Program-made: the position numbers and the translations under genes
NCBI GenBank assembly: GCA_025924435.1
Contig: JAICIL010000004.1
Coordinates: 1 to 41,525, forward strand
Length of the DNA: 41,525 nt
From: Chloroflexia bacterium
GTDB lineage: Bacteria; Chloroflexota; Chloroflexia; Thermomicrobiales; JALYUS01
Direction of reading: 5' to 3'
The notes under the pieces: model-generated
Database searches by the model: none
Told to the model about the DNA's origin: nothing
Seen by the model: the letters and a program-made list of their open reading frames with translations, nothing else
In this document: positions 22,362 to 30,144 of the stretch, in pieces
How the letters are laid out: each line of letters opens with the position of its first letter
Position numbering within the stretch: the first letter of the stretch is position 1

Positions 22362-24968
22362 CTACACGCCGCCCGGCGCGAACAGCCAGCCCTTGCCGTC
22401 CGGCTTGAGGATGAAGGGGGAGTCGCCCGCGATGGCCTCCATGCCCGTCGCGCCTTCGGCGGGGCGGTAGCCCGGCGGCTTCGTCGGCTCGAAATCCGGC
22501 GTGTCCAGCCCGGTCCAGCGCCGCTGCTCTGCGTCCCACCAGACGTACCGCTTGCGCTCGCTCCACGGGTTGCCGTCCGGGTCGGCGCTGGCGCGGTTGT
22601 AGAGCATGCGCCGGTTGTCGGGCCACGCCCAGCCCCAGTTCGGGTGGGCGTGCTGATCGAGGTCGCCCGTGCGCTCGCCGGCGCGGTTGCGCCCCGCTTC
22701 CGGGTAGACGCCGCAGTAGATCCAGCACCCGCATGCGGTGCTGCCGTCCTCCTTCAGTTGCTGATAGCGCTGGAGGTGCGCGCCGTCGGCGACGGTGTAG
22801 CCGTTGATCTCGCGCAGCACCTTCGCGGCGTCCGGCTCATCGGCGGTGAGGCTGACCCGGCCATCGGGCAGGAGATGCAGCCCGTCGTGGCCGTAGTCCC
22901 ATGTCAGGTTGAGGATGCCCCGGTCGCATTCGTTCTCGCTCCCGGCGTAGAGTCGCTTCATGCGCCGGCCGAGATTCCAGGCGAACCAGAGTTCGGAGCG
23001 GCAATCGCCCGGCGGGTCAATCGCCTGGTCGTGCCACTGCAACATCCGCTCGGTGTTCGTCAGCGTACCGGATTTCTCGATGCCGGAGGCGGCGGGCATG
23101 AAGAAGACTTCCGTCGCGATCGTCGCCGGGTCGGGCTGATCCGGCCCCTCCTTCCAGAAGGTCGCGCTCTCGATGGCGAAGAAGTCCCGCACGACCAGCC
23201 AGTCGAGTTTGCGCAAGGCGATGCGGTTCAGTCCTGCGTTCGGGCTGCCTGCGGCGGGGTTCTGCCCCATCAGGAAGAAGCCGCGCACCTTGCCCGCCGC
23301 CATGTCTATGGCGTACGGCAGTTGCGAGTGGTCCGCCGTGATGCGCGGCAACCACGCGAAGCCCCAGTCGTTCTCGGCGGTCGCGGCGTCGCCGTACCAC
23401 GCCTTGAGCAGGCTGACCACGAAGGCGGGGAAGCCCGACCAGACGCCGTGATCCACCCGCTCCTGCGCGAGGTAATCCTTGAGCGTGTTGTGGTCGCGCA
23501 CTTTCGCCGGTTGCGGGATGTACCCCGGCAGGAGGTTGTACAGCGTCGGGATGTCGGTCGAACCCTGAATGCTGGCGTGGCCGCGCATCGCCATGATGCC
23601 GCCGCCGGGGCGCCCCATATTGCCGAGCAGCAGTTGCATGATACCGGCGGCGCGGATCATCTGCACGCCGGTCGAGTGCTGCGTCCAGCCGACCGCGTAG
23701 ACGACGGCGCTCGTCCGCTCCCGCCCGGAGTTCGCCATCAATTCCTCCGCGACGGCGAGGAATTGCGCCTCGGTGCAGCCGCACTGCTCCGCCACCATCT
23801 GCGGCGTGTAGCGGGCGTAATGGCGGCGCATGATATTCAGCACGCAGTTGGGGTCTCGCAGCGTCGGGTCCCGCCGGGGCTGCTCCTGGGCGACATCGCC
23901 CAGCGTCTCGCTGCGGGACATCGCGCCGACATGCACCGGCGTCTGCGTGCGTGCCGGGCCGGGGTCCTCCGCGTAGTGCCAGTTCGCCTCGTGCAGGTTG
24001 TACGCCCGGTCGGCGGCGTGGTAGCCGGAGAAGATGCCGCTGCAATCGTCCTCCGCGTCCACGTAGCCGTCGCTGATGATCGTCGTCGCATTCGTGTAGG
24101 CGAGGACGTACTCCTTGAACCAGCGCTCCTGGGTGAGAATCTGGTTGATGAGGCCGCCGAGGAAGACGATGTCCGAACCGGTGCGGATCGGCACGTAGTC
24201 GGTCGCGGAGGCCGACGTCCGGCTGAAGTGCGGGTCCACATGGATGATCTTCGCGCCCTTCGCACGCGCCTTCATCGGGAAGCGGAAGCCGATCGGGTGG
24301 GCCTCCGCCATGTTCGATCCCATAATCAGGATGCAATCGCTGAACTGCAGGTCCTCCTGGAAGGAGGTCGCCGCGCCGCGCCCAAATGAGGTGCTCAGAC
24401 CGGGCACCGAGGCGCTGTGTCATATGCGCGCCTGATTCTCGATCGCGATGATGCCCAGCGTGTTGAAGAGTTTCTTGATGAGGTAGTTCTCCTCGTTGTC
24501 CAGCGTCGCGCCGCCGAGATGGCCGATCGCCGTCGTGTGCCGCACGAGGTCGCCGTGCTCGTCGCGGTCAACGAACGTGGCGTCGCGCGTCTCCTTCGTC
24601 AGTTGGGCGATGCGCTCCATCGCCCAATCGAGCGGCTTCTCCTCCCAGTGGTCGCTGTACGGCGCGCGATACTGGACGGTCGTGATGCGGTGCGGGTTCT
24701 GGACGAGTTGGAAGGTGTTCGCGCCCTTCGGGCAGAGCGCCCCCTCGTTGATCGGGCTGCGCGGATCCCCCTCGATGTCAATGCACCGGCCGTCCTTGAC
24801 GTAGACCAACTGGGCGCAGCCGACGGCGCAGTACGGGCAGACGCCGTTCACCGCCGTCGCGCCACGCAGCCGCGAGTGCTTGGCGACGGAGACGGGGCTG
24901 AAGGGCTGCGGCGCGTCGCCGACATGCCAGAAGCGGTTGCGCGTGTTCGCGGAGACTCGCCGGGCCAT
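22362..24968 (-). CDS. fdnG: Formate dehydrogenase alpha subunit, selenocysteine-containing
   Basis: The molybdenum or tungsten bis-MGD subunit that oxidises formate to CO2. An N-terminal [4Fe-4S] site has C44, C47, C51 (CPYCAVGC) and C79 (ALCPKG). The active site reads NQARI-U-HSAS, where U183 is the in-frame TGA at 24420-24422 followed by the conserved His. A SECIS-like hairpin follows at the same 11 nt spacing as in E. coli fdhF. The ORF goes on as TSFGRGAAT and GSNMAEAHP to a UAG at codon 869; with the C-terminal piece the full frame is 1079 residues, near FdnG size. No Tat signal is present at the N-terminus (MARRVSANTRNRFWHV), unlike FdnG. AAGGAGAG precedes the ATG. A sigma-54-like promoter lies about 205 nt upstream. 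Confidence 0.9.
24390..24422 (-). promoter_or_regulatory. Selenocysteine UGA with bacterial SECIS-like hairpin
   Basis: The UGA codon is at 24420-24422. After 11 nt, GGTGC (24404-24408) pairs with GCACC (24390-24394) around a 9 nt loop, CCGGTCTGA, that contains GGTCT, as in the E. coli fdhF loop. The E. coli bulged U has no exact equivalent; the loop is larger instead. It would recruit SelB and Sec-tRNA. No sel genes are in the window. Confidence 0.8.
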
Positions 24969-25172
24969 GCTTCTCTCCTTGCCTACCGTACATGAATACC
25001 GAGGGTTTCGCGGTTCGCCGGAGCACGCGCGGTGATAGCGGAGAAAGACCCCCGACCGCGTATGTCCTGGGACTCCCGGACGGATGATGCCATGAATTAC
25101 TCTTCCCCCGGACAGAAATTCCCCACACCGCCGCGCTACTGGTCGCGGCATCAATGATACCGCCGAAAGGGC

Positions 25173-25188
25173 CGCAAGAAACGTGCCC
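25173..25188 (-). promoter_or_regulatory. Sigma-54 promoter of the formate dehydrogenase operon
   Basis: The minus strand reads GGGCACGTTTCTTGCG, matching GGCACG-N4-TTGC exactly; only the leading T of the consensus and the last base differ. It lies about 205 nt before the alpha-subunit start and has the same core as the rpoN and receiver-gene promoters. Confidence 0.7.
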
Positions 25189-25223
25189 TCTCACCTGCCA
25201 GGGCGTATGGATGGCCGGGGCAT

Positions 25224-25354
25224 CCTAACCCCCTGCCCCTTCCCGGCGCGGGAAGGGGTGACTCACCGCGATGCCGTGACATTCCGCTGAACGCCTCGGT
25301 CGTTCAGAGGCTCGCTCCCCCTTCCCGACGCGGGCAGGGGGCCGGGGGGTTAGG
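25224..25354. repeat. Family A repeat, copy 5, complete
   Basis: It begins CCTAACCCCCTGCCCC and ends GGCCGGGGGGTTAGG. The left hairpin is CCCCTTCCCG/CGGGAAGGGG followed by TGACTC; the right stem is CCCCCTTCCC paired with a GGGCAGGGGG arm carrying one mismatch, preceded by AGAGGCTCGCT. The spacer holds GAACGCC. This copy lies between divergent promoters rather than after a stop codon. Confidence 0.8.
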
Positions 25355-25412
25355 ATTCCCCAGATGGCGACAATGCAGAAACCCATCTCGCCTGCCGCCC
25401 TTCCTCGCGGCG

Positions 25413-25428
25413 CGGCACGCTCTCTGCG
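25413..25428 (+). promoter_or_regulatory. Weak sigma-54-like site before the debranching enzyme gene
   Basis: CGGCACGCTCTCTGCG keeps GGCACG and TGC but lacks two consensus T bases. It lies 119 nt before the gene start. Confidence 0.25.
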
Positions 25429-25546
25429 ACCGGGCAATTGATCGCACCGCGCGGCGGCGGAACGGTATGGCGCACACGGCGTCATGCCCGGACATGCCGC
25501 GCCGTGCAACCGGCAAGAATCAGGGACGCGACAGGTGGAGATGCGA

Positions 25547-27790
25547 ATGAGCGGCAAGACGAAGAACGACGGCGACGGCGCAAAGCCGCAGCAGCGAAAG
25601 ACGGACGCGGGCGAGCGGCGCGTCCTCAACCACGGCCAGTCGAGCGTCGTCGCGGACATCGGCGCGAGCCTGACGCTCAAGCAGGGGTCGCTCTTCATGC
25701 TCACCGACGATTCGGGCGACATCCCGCCGCAGATCATCGGCGAGCACGATCGCGGCCTCGGCCTCTACTTCCACGACATGCGCTATCTCGACGCGGCGGC
25801 ACTGCGCATCAATGGCGCGCGGTTCACGCCGCTCCTCTCCGCCTCCGACCTCGGTCACACCGGCGTCTTCGAGTTGACGAACCCGGACCTCCACGACGGG
25901 GAGGGCAGGACGATCCCGAAAGAGACGCTCGGCCTGCGCTGGAAGAAGACGCTCAACGAGACCGTCCGGGACGAACTGACGCTCCAGAACTTCGGCCACG
26001 ACACGGCGGATTTGACGCTGATCCTCGAATACGACGCCCACTTCGACAGCATGTTCACGGTGCGCGGCGCGGAACCGGGAGAGCGCGGCACGCTCCACGA
26101 CCCGAAAGCCACGGACGACTCCCTCGTCTTCCAGTACGACGGCGCGGACGGCCACCGGCGCACGACGCGGCTCTCCTTCGACCCGAAACCGACCGAACGC
26201 GACGGCCGCCGCATCACCTATCGGCGCCGCCTCGCCCCCGGCGACACGCGGAATTTCACCATCACCATCGCCGTTGCGGACCATGCGAAGCGGCAGAGCG
26301 ACCTCGAAACGCACCCCGAGGCGGGCGGCAAGGACACGGACGAGGCGCAACGACACGCGGACGCCGGATCGCTCAGCGGCCATGTGCATGTCGAAACGAG
26401 CAACGCCCTCTTCAACCGCGTGCTGCGCCGCTCCTTCCTCGATCTGGCGATGCTGGCGATGCGGCAGAAGGGGGACCGCTTCTTCGCCGCCGGGGTGCCG
26501 TGGTACGTCGCGCTTTTCGGGCGGGACTCGCTGATCACCGCGCTCGAAGTGCTCGCCTACGAACCGGCCATCGCGCGGAACACGCTCGACATCCTCGCGC
26601 GCTATCAGGGCACGAAGGAGGACGATTATCGGGACGAGGAGCCGGGCAAAATCCTCCACGAATTGCGCGTCGGCGAGAAGGCGAACCTCCACGAGGTGCC
26701 TTCCACGCCCTACTACGGCACGATTGACGCGACGCCGCTCTTCCTCGTCCTCCTCGGCGAGTATGTGCTCTGGACGGGCGACCTCGATTACTTCAGGAAG
26801 ATGGAGAAGCATATCGAGCGGGCGGTGGAGTGGATGGAGAAGTATGGCGACAGCGACGGCGACGGGTTTCTCGATTACGCGAGCAAGTCCGACAAGGGGC
26901 TGGCGAATCAGGGCTGGAAAGATTCCGGCAACAGCATCGTCAACGCGGACGGCAGCGTCGTCACGCCGCCCGTCGCCCTCGCGGAGGTGCAGGGATACGC
27001 GTATCGCGCCTATCGCTCGCTCGCCGTCATCGAGCGGCAACGCGGCGACACCGACCGCGCCGACCGGCACGAAAAGGCCGCGGAGACGCTCAAAGAGCGG
27101 TTCAATAGGGAGTTCTGGGTGCCGAAACTGCACAACTACGCGCAGGCACTCCAGAAGGGGACCCGCCCGGCGGTGGTGGACGCCTCGAATCAGGGCCAGG
27201 CGCTCTGGGGCGGCATCGTGGACGACGACCGCGCGGCCTGCGTGCGCGACGCGCTGATGGACCCGGACAAACTCTTCGCCGGCTGGGGCATCCGCACGCT
27301 CTCGCGCGCGGCGGCGGCGTACAACCCCTTCGATTATCAGGTGGGCGCGATCTGGCCGCACGACAACGCGATGATCGTCGCCGGGCTGCGCAACTACGGC
27401 TTCGACGGCGAGGCACTCAAGGTCTTCGGCGGCATCTATCAGGCGGCGACGCATTTCGATCTCTACCGCCTGCCGGAACTCTTCGCGGGCTTCGGGCAGG
27501 ATCAATACCGCGTCCCCGTCCATTATCCCGTCGCGTGCAGCCCGCAGGCGTGGGCGGCGGCGAGCATCCCGTTCATGCTGCACGCCATGCTCGGCCTCGC
27601 GCCGGACGCCTTCGCGCACCACCTCAACATCGTCCGCCCGACGCTGCCGGACTGGCTCGATTGGGTCGTCATCCGGGGCGTGCGGGTCGGGGATGGGCGG
27701 GTTGATCTGCGCTACGAGCGCTCCGGCGGGACGACGCTCGTCGCCGTCCTGCACAAAAAGGGCGACCTGGACGTGATGATCGAGTACTGA
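25547..27790 (+). CDS. Glycogen debranching enzyme-like amylo-alpha-1,6-glucosidase
   Basis: A 747-residue protein. A hydrophilic leader (about 1-25) precedes a beta-rich N-terminal domain (about 30-260) that starts LNHGQSSVVADIGASLTL and has GLGLYFHDMRYLD, as in the GDE_N_bis family. The rest is an (alpha/alpha)6 barrel with ALFGRDSLITAL, TIDATPLFLVLLGEY, GWKDSGNS and AIWPHDNAMIVAGL, typical of GDE C-terminal or GH63-like enzymes, where acidic residues in such motifs act in hydrolysis. It probably removes alpha-1,6 branches of glycogen or a related glucan in the cytoplasm; no signal peptide is seen. The ATG at 25547 is 6 nt after AGGTGGAG. ATG 25541 would abut that site. Confidence 0.88.
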   Translation: MSGKTKNDGDGAKPQQRKTDAGERRVLNHGQSSVVADIGASLTLKQGSLFMLTDDSGDIPPQIIGEHDRGLGLYFHDMRYLDAAALRINGARFTPLLSASDLGHTGVFELTNPDLHDGEGRTIPKETLGLRWKKTLNETVRDELTLQNFGHDTADLTLILEYDAHFDSMFTVRGAEPGERGTLHDPKATDDSLVFQYDGADGHRRTTRLSFDPKPTERDGRRITYRRRLAPGDTRNFTITIAVADHAKRQSDLETHPEAGGKDTDEAQRHADAGSLSGHVHVETSNALFNRVLRRSFLDLAMLAMRQKGDRFFAAGVPWYVALFGRDSLITALEVLAYEPAIARNTLDILARYQGTKEDDYRDEEPGKILHELRVGEKANLHEVPSTPYYGTIDATPLFLVLLGEYVLWTGDLDYFRKMEKHIERAVEWMEKYGDSDGDGFLDYASKSDKGLANQGWKDSGNSIVNADGSVVTPPVALAEVQGYAYRAYRSLAVIERQRGDTDRADRHEKAAETLKERFNREFWVPKLHNYAQALQKGTRPAVVDASNQGQALWGGIVDDDRAACVRDALMDPDKLFAGWGIRTLSRAAAAYNPFDYQVGAIWPHDNAMIVAGLRNYGFDGEALKVFGGIYQAATHFDLYRLPELFAGFGQDQYRVPVHYPVACSPQAWAAASIPFMLHAMLGLAPDAFAHHLNIVRPTLPDWLDWVVIRGVRVGDGRVDLRYERSGGTTLVAVLHKKGDLDVMIEY

Positions 27791-27856
27791 GTGCTGCGTG
27801 CTGCGCGCTGAGGAAAGTTACCTCGGACTGGTACGCGGTACTCCGCACGCAGCACT
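27790..27856. repeat. Family C-related inverted repeat between the debranching enzyme and NDH-2 genes
   Basis: AGTGCTGCGTGC (27790-27801) and GCACGCAGCACT (27845-27856) are a perfect 12 bp inverted pair. The left arm follows GAGTACTG, so the TGA stop of the debranching enzyme lies at the edge of the repeat. The right arm ends 13 nt before the first NDH-2 ATG. Confidence 0.65.
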
Positions 27857-27874
27857 TCAAAAGGAGCGATGCTG

Positions 27875-29254
27875 ATGAATCAGACGACGGCCAAATGGGG
27901 CGCGCTCGGCGGGATCGGGGCGGTGGGCATCGGGGCGGCGCTCGCGCTGCGGCGGCGGGCGGCGCGCCAACCGCCCGCACAGCCGCCCGACGACGCGCCG
28001 CACGTGGTAATCCTCGGCGCGGGCTTCGGCGGCCTGACGGCGGCGCACGCGCTGGTCGAGCGATTGGGGCGGGAGCGGGCGGCGATCACGCTCGTGGATC
28101 GCAATAATTACCACCTCTTCACGCCGCTCCTCTACCAGATCGCGGCCTGCGGCGTGGACCCGTGGGACACTGCACAGTCGGTGCGGGAGATCGTGCGGGG
28201 ATATGGCATCACCTTCCGGCAGAGCGCCGTGCAATCTATTGATCTCGATGCGCGGACGGTCCACCTGGACGACGGCACGCTCCCCTACGACTACCTGATC
28301 GTCGCGCTCGGCAGCACGACGAATTTCTTCCACGAATCGTCCGCCGAGCGGCACGCACTGCCGATGAAGACGATCCCCCAGGCGCTGGCGATCCGCGACC
28401 GCGTGATCGGCGCGTTCGAGCGGGCCGCTACCCTGCCGGACGGCGACGAGCGGCGCACACTGCTCACCTTCGTCGTCGTCGGCGGCGGCGCGACCGGGAC
28501 GGAACTGACGGCGTCGCTGGCGGATCTCCTCTCCAACGTCCTGCCGCCGCAGTATCCCCGCCTCGATTTCGCCGCCGTGCGCCTCGTGATGATCGAGTCC
28601 GAGGATCGCCCGATCGCGAACATGGTGGAGAAGCTCGGCGCGGCGGCGCTCGACCGCCTGCGCGCGCAGGGAGTGGAGGTGATGCTCGACACGAAGGCGA
28701 GCGCGGTCGGCGCGGACTACGTGCAGACCGACAAAGGCGAGACGATCAAGACGGCGACGCCGATCTGGGCGACGGGCGTGCGGGCGAACGAAATCGCGGC
28801 GAACCTCCCGGGCGCCCACGGCAAGGGCGGGACGCTGGCGGTGGACGATAATCTGCGGCTGCCGGATCACCCGGAGGTCTACGCTGTCGGCGACAACGCG
28901 GCGTACACGCGGCCCGACACGCACGACCTCGCGCCGATGCTCGCCTGGGTGGCGAACCAGGAGGGCGAGGCGGCGGCGGCCAACATCGCGGCGGCGATCA
29001 CGGGCGCATCGCCCCGCCCGTTCCATCTCCGGCCGCTCGGCAGCGCCGTCTCATTGGGGCGCAACGACGGCGCGGCGCAGTTCGGCCCCGTCGCCGTGGA
29101 CGGCTTCCTCGGCTGGCTCGCGTGGCGCGCGATCCACCTCGCGAAGATCAGCGCCTTCCGGGGCAAACTCGGCGTCGCCCTCGACTGGACGTACGCCTAC
29201 TTCTACCGTCGCGACACCGCGCGCCTTATCCCGGCGGGCGACACGCATTCGTAG
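27875..29254 (+). CDS. ndh: Type II NADH dehydrogenase (NDH-2)
   Basis: A 459-residue FAD enzyme that passes electrons from NADH to quinone without proton pumping. An N-terminal hydrophobic helix (about 8-26, WGALGGIGAVGIGAALAL) is an extra membrane anchor. The FAD site is HVVILGAGFGGLTAAHAL. The NADH site is TFVVVGGGATGTELTASL. The end of the FAD domain reads VYAVGDNAAY, and the NDH-2-like PFHLRPLGSAVSLGRN and C-terminal amphipathic part follow. The ATG at 27875 has AAAGGAG 8 nt upstream; ATG 27869 is only 2 nt from it. A REP-like hairpin follows the stop directly. Confidence 0.92.
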   Translation: MNQTTAKWGALGGIGAVGIGAALALRRRAARQPPAQPPDDAPHVVILGAGFGGLTAAHALVERLGRERAAITLVDRNNYHLFTPLLYQIAACGVDPWDTAQSVREIVRGYGITFRQSAVQSIDLDARTVHLDDGTLPYDYLIVALGSTTNFFHESSAERHALPMKTIPQALAIRDRVIGAFERAATLPDGDERRTLLTFVVVGGGATGTELTASLADLLSNVLPPQYPRLDFAAVRLVMIESEDRPIANMVEKLGAAALDRLRAQGVEVMLDTKASAVGADYVQTDKGETIKTATPIWATGVRANEIAANLPGAHGKGGTLAVDDNLRLPDHPEVYAVGDNAAYTRPDTHDLAPMLAWVANQEGEAAAANIAAAITGASPRPFHLRPLGSAVSLGRNDGAAQFGPVAVDGFLGWLAWRAIHLAKISAFRGKLGVALDWTYAYFYRRDTARLIPAGDTHS

Positions 29255-29280
29255 TAGCGCGGGATTTCCAGCCCGCGCTA
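29255..29280. terminator. Perfect 9 bp hairpin after ndh
   Basis: TAGCGCGGG and CCCGCGCTA flank the loop ATTTCCAG. It starts at the base after the ndh stop. It resembles REP-type palindromes and may terminate or protect the transcript. Confidence 0.55.
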
Positions 29281-29286
29281 CGGATT

Positions 29287-29322
29287 CTCCCCTTCCTTTT
29301 AGGGAAGGGGCTGGGGGTTAGG
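29287..29322. repeat. Family A half element (single right hairpin)
   Basis: CTCCCCTTCC, a TTTTA loop and GGGAAGGGGCTGGGGGTTAGG match the right end of family A copies. The left half is absent. It lies 4 nt before the SDR start codon, so it covers the usual ribosome binding site position, with GGGGGTTAGG as a possible Shine-Dalgarno substitute. Confidence 0.7.
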
Positions 29323-29326
29323 TTCA

Positions 29327-30109
29327 ATGGCGACAACGGGCAGGCTGGCGGACAAAGTGGCGATTGTGACGGGCAGCGACAGCGGCATTGGCCGGGCAAT
29401 CGCCATCCGCTTCGCGCAGGAAGGCGCGGCGGTGACGATCAATTACCACAGCAACGAGCGGAACGCGGGTGAGGTCAAGCGGCAGATCGAGCGGGACGGC
29501 GGCAAGGCGACGGTCATCCAGGGCGACGTCTCCGCCGCCGCCGATGTCCAGAAGATGATCGAGGGCACGGTGCAGGCATTCGGCGGCCTCGACATCCTCG
29601 TCAACAACGCCGGGATCGAATTCCCGCACCCCTCCTTCCTCGACGTGGATGAGAAGGAGTGGGACCTCGTGCTCGGCGTCAACCTCAAGGGGCCGTTCCT
29701 CTGCACGCAGGCCGCCGTGCGCCAGATGCGGAAAGGCGGCAAGGGCGGGCGGATCGTCAATATCTCGTCGGTGCACGAGGATATCCCGATGCCGGGCAAC
29801 AGCCCCTACTGCGCGGCGAAGGGCGGCCTGCGCATGCTGATGCGCACCCTCTGCGACGAACTCGCGCCCGACAAGATCACCGTCAACAACATCGGCCCCG
29901 GCGCGATCGCCACGCCGATCAACAAGGGGACGCTGGCCGACCCGGAGAAGGTCAAGGCGCTCAACGCGGGCATCCCGCTCGGGCGGATCGGCCAGCCGGA
30001 GGAAGTCGCGGGCCTCGCCGTCTACCTCGCCTCCGACGAGGCGGCGTACGTCACGGGCGCGAGTTACTTCATTGACGGCGGCATGATGCGCAAGGCGCTG
30101 GGGCTGTAA
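29327..30109 (+). CDS. Short-chain dehydrogenase/reductase, glucose 1-dehydrogenase-like
   Basis: A 260-residue classical SDR. The cofactor motif is TGSDSGIG; NNAGIEFPH is the second family motif. The catalytic Ser is in NISSVHE and the Tyr-Lys pair in SPYCAAKGG. The C-terminus reads ASYFIDGGMM. Overall it is closest to glucose 1-dehydrogenase-type SDRs; the true substrate is open. Asn at the end of the second strand (INYHSN) and the following basic residues fit either NAD or NADP. No standard ribosome binding site is visible, because a family A half repeat occupies that spot. A strong bidirectional terminator follows. Confidence 0.88.
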   Translation: MATTGRLADKVAIVTGSDSGIGRAIAIRFAQEGAAVTINYHSNERNAGEVKRQIERDGGKATVIQGDVSAAADVQKMIEGTVQAFGGLDILVNNAGIEFPHPSFLDVDEKEWDLVLGVNLKGPFLCTQAAVRQMRKGGKGGRIVNISSVHEDIPMPGNSPYCAAKGGLRMLMRTLCDELAPDKITVNNIGPGAIATPINKGTLADPEKVKALNAGIPLGRIGQPEEVAGLAVYLASDEAAYVTGASYFIDGGMMRKALGL

Positions 30110-30115
30110 ACGGAA

Positions 30116-30144
30116 CGCCCCCTCCCGCCGTGCGGGAGGGGGCG
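30116..30144. terminator. Bidirectional terminator hairpin between convergent genes
   Basis: CGCCCCCTCCCGC and GCGGGAGGGGGCG form a perfect 13 bp stem with a 3 nt loop. It lies 6 nt after the SDR stop and directly next to the stop of the minus-strand FeS gene. The trailing GTCACTCC suggests it may be a trimmed family A hairpin. Confidence 0.7.

Larger units (their letters stand above)
24969..25546. other. 578 bp intergenic region between divergent fdh and debranching enzyme genes
   Basis: It holds a sigma-54-like promoter towards fdh at 25173-25188, a complete family A repeat at 25224-25354 and a weak sigma-54-like site towards the debranching enzyme at 25413-25428. The fdh leader would be about 200 nt. 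No convincing gene was seen. Confidence 0.6.

Noticed and set aside
21657..24389. A 910-codon plus-strand frame opposite formate dehydrogenase
   Set aside because: Arg/Val-rich shadow frame; all recognisable motifs are on the minus strand.
24420..24422. Treating the UGA in formate dehydrogenase as a nonsense mutation
   Set aside because: It lies exactly at the known selenocysteine site, is followed by His and is followed by a SECIS-like hairpin at the standard spacing.
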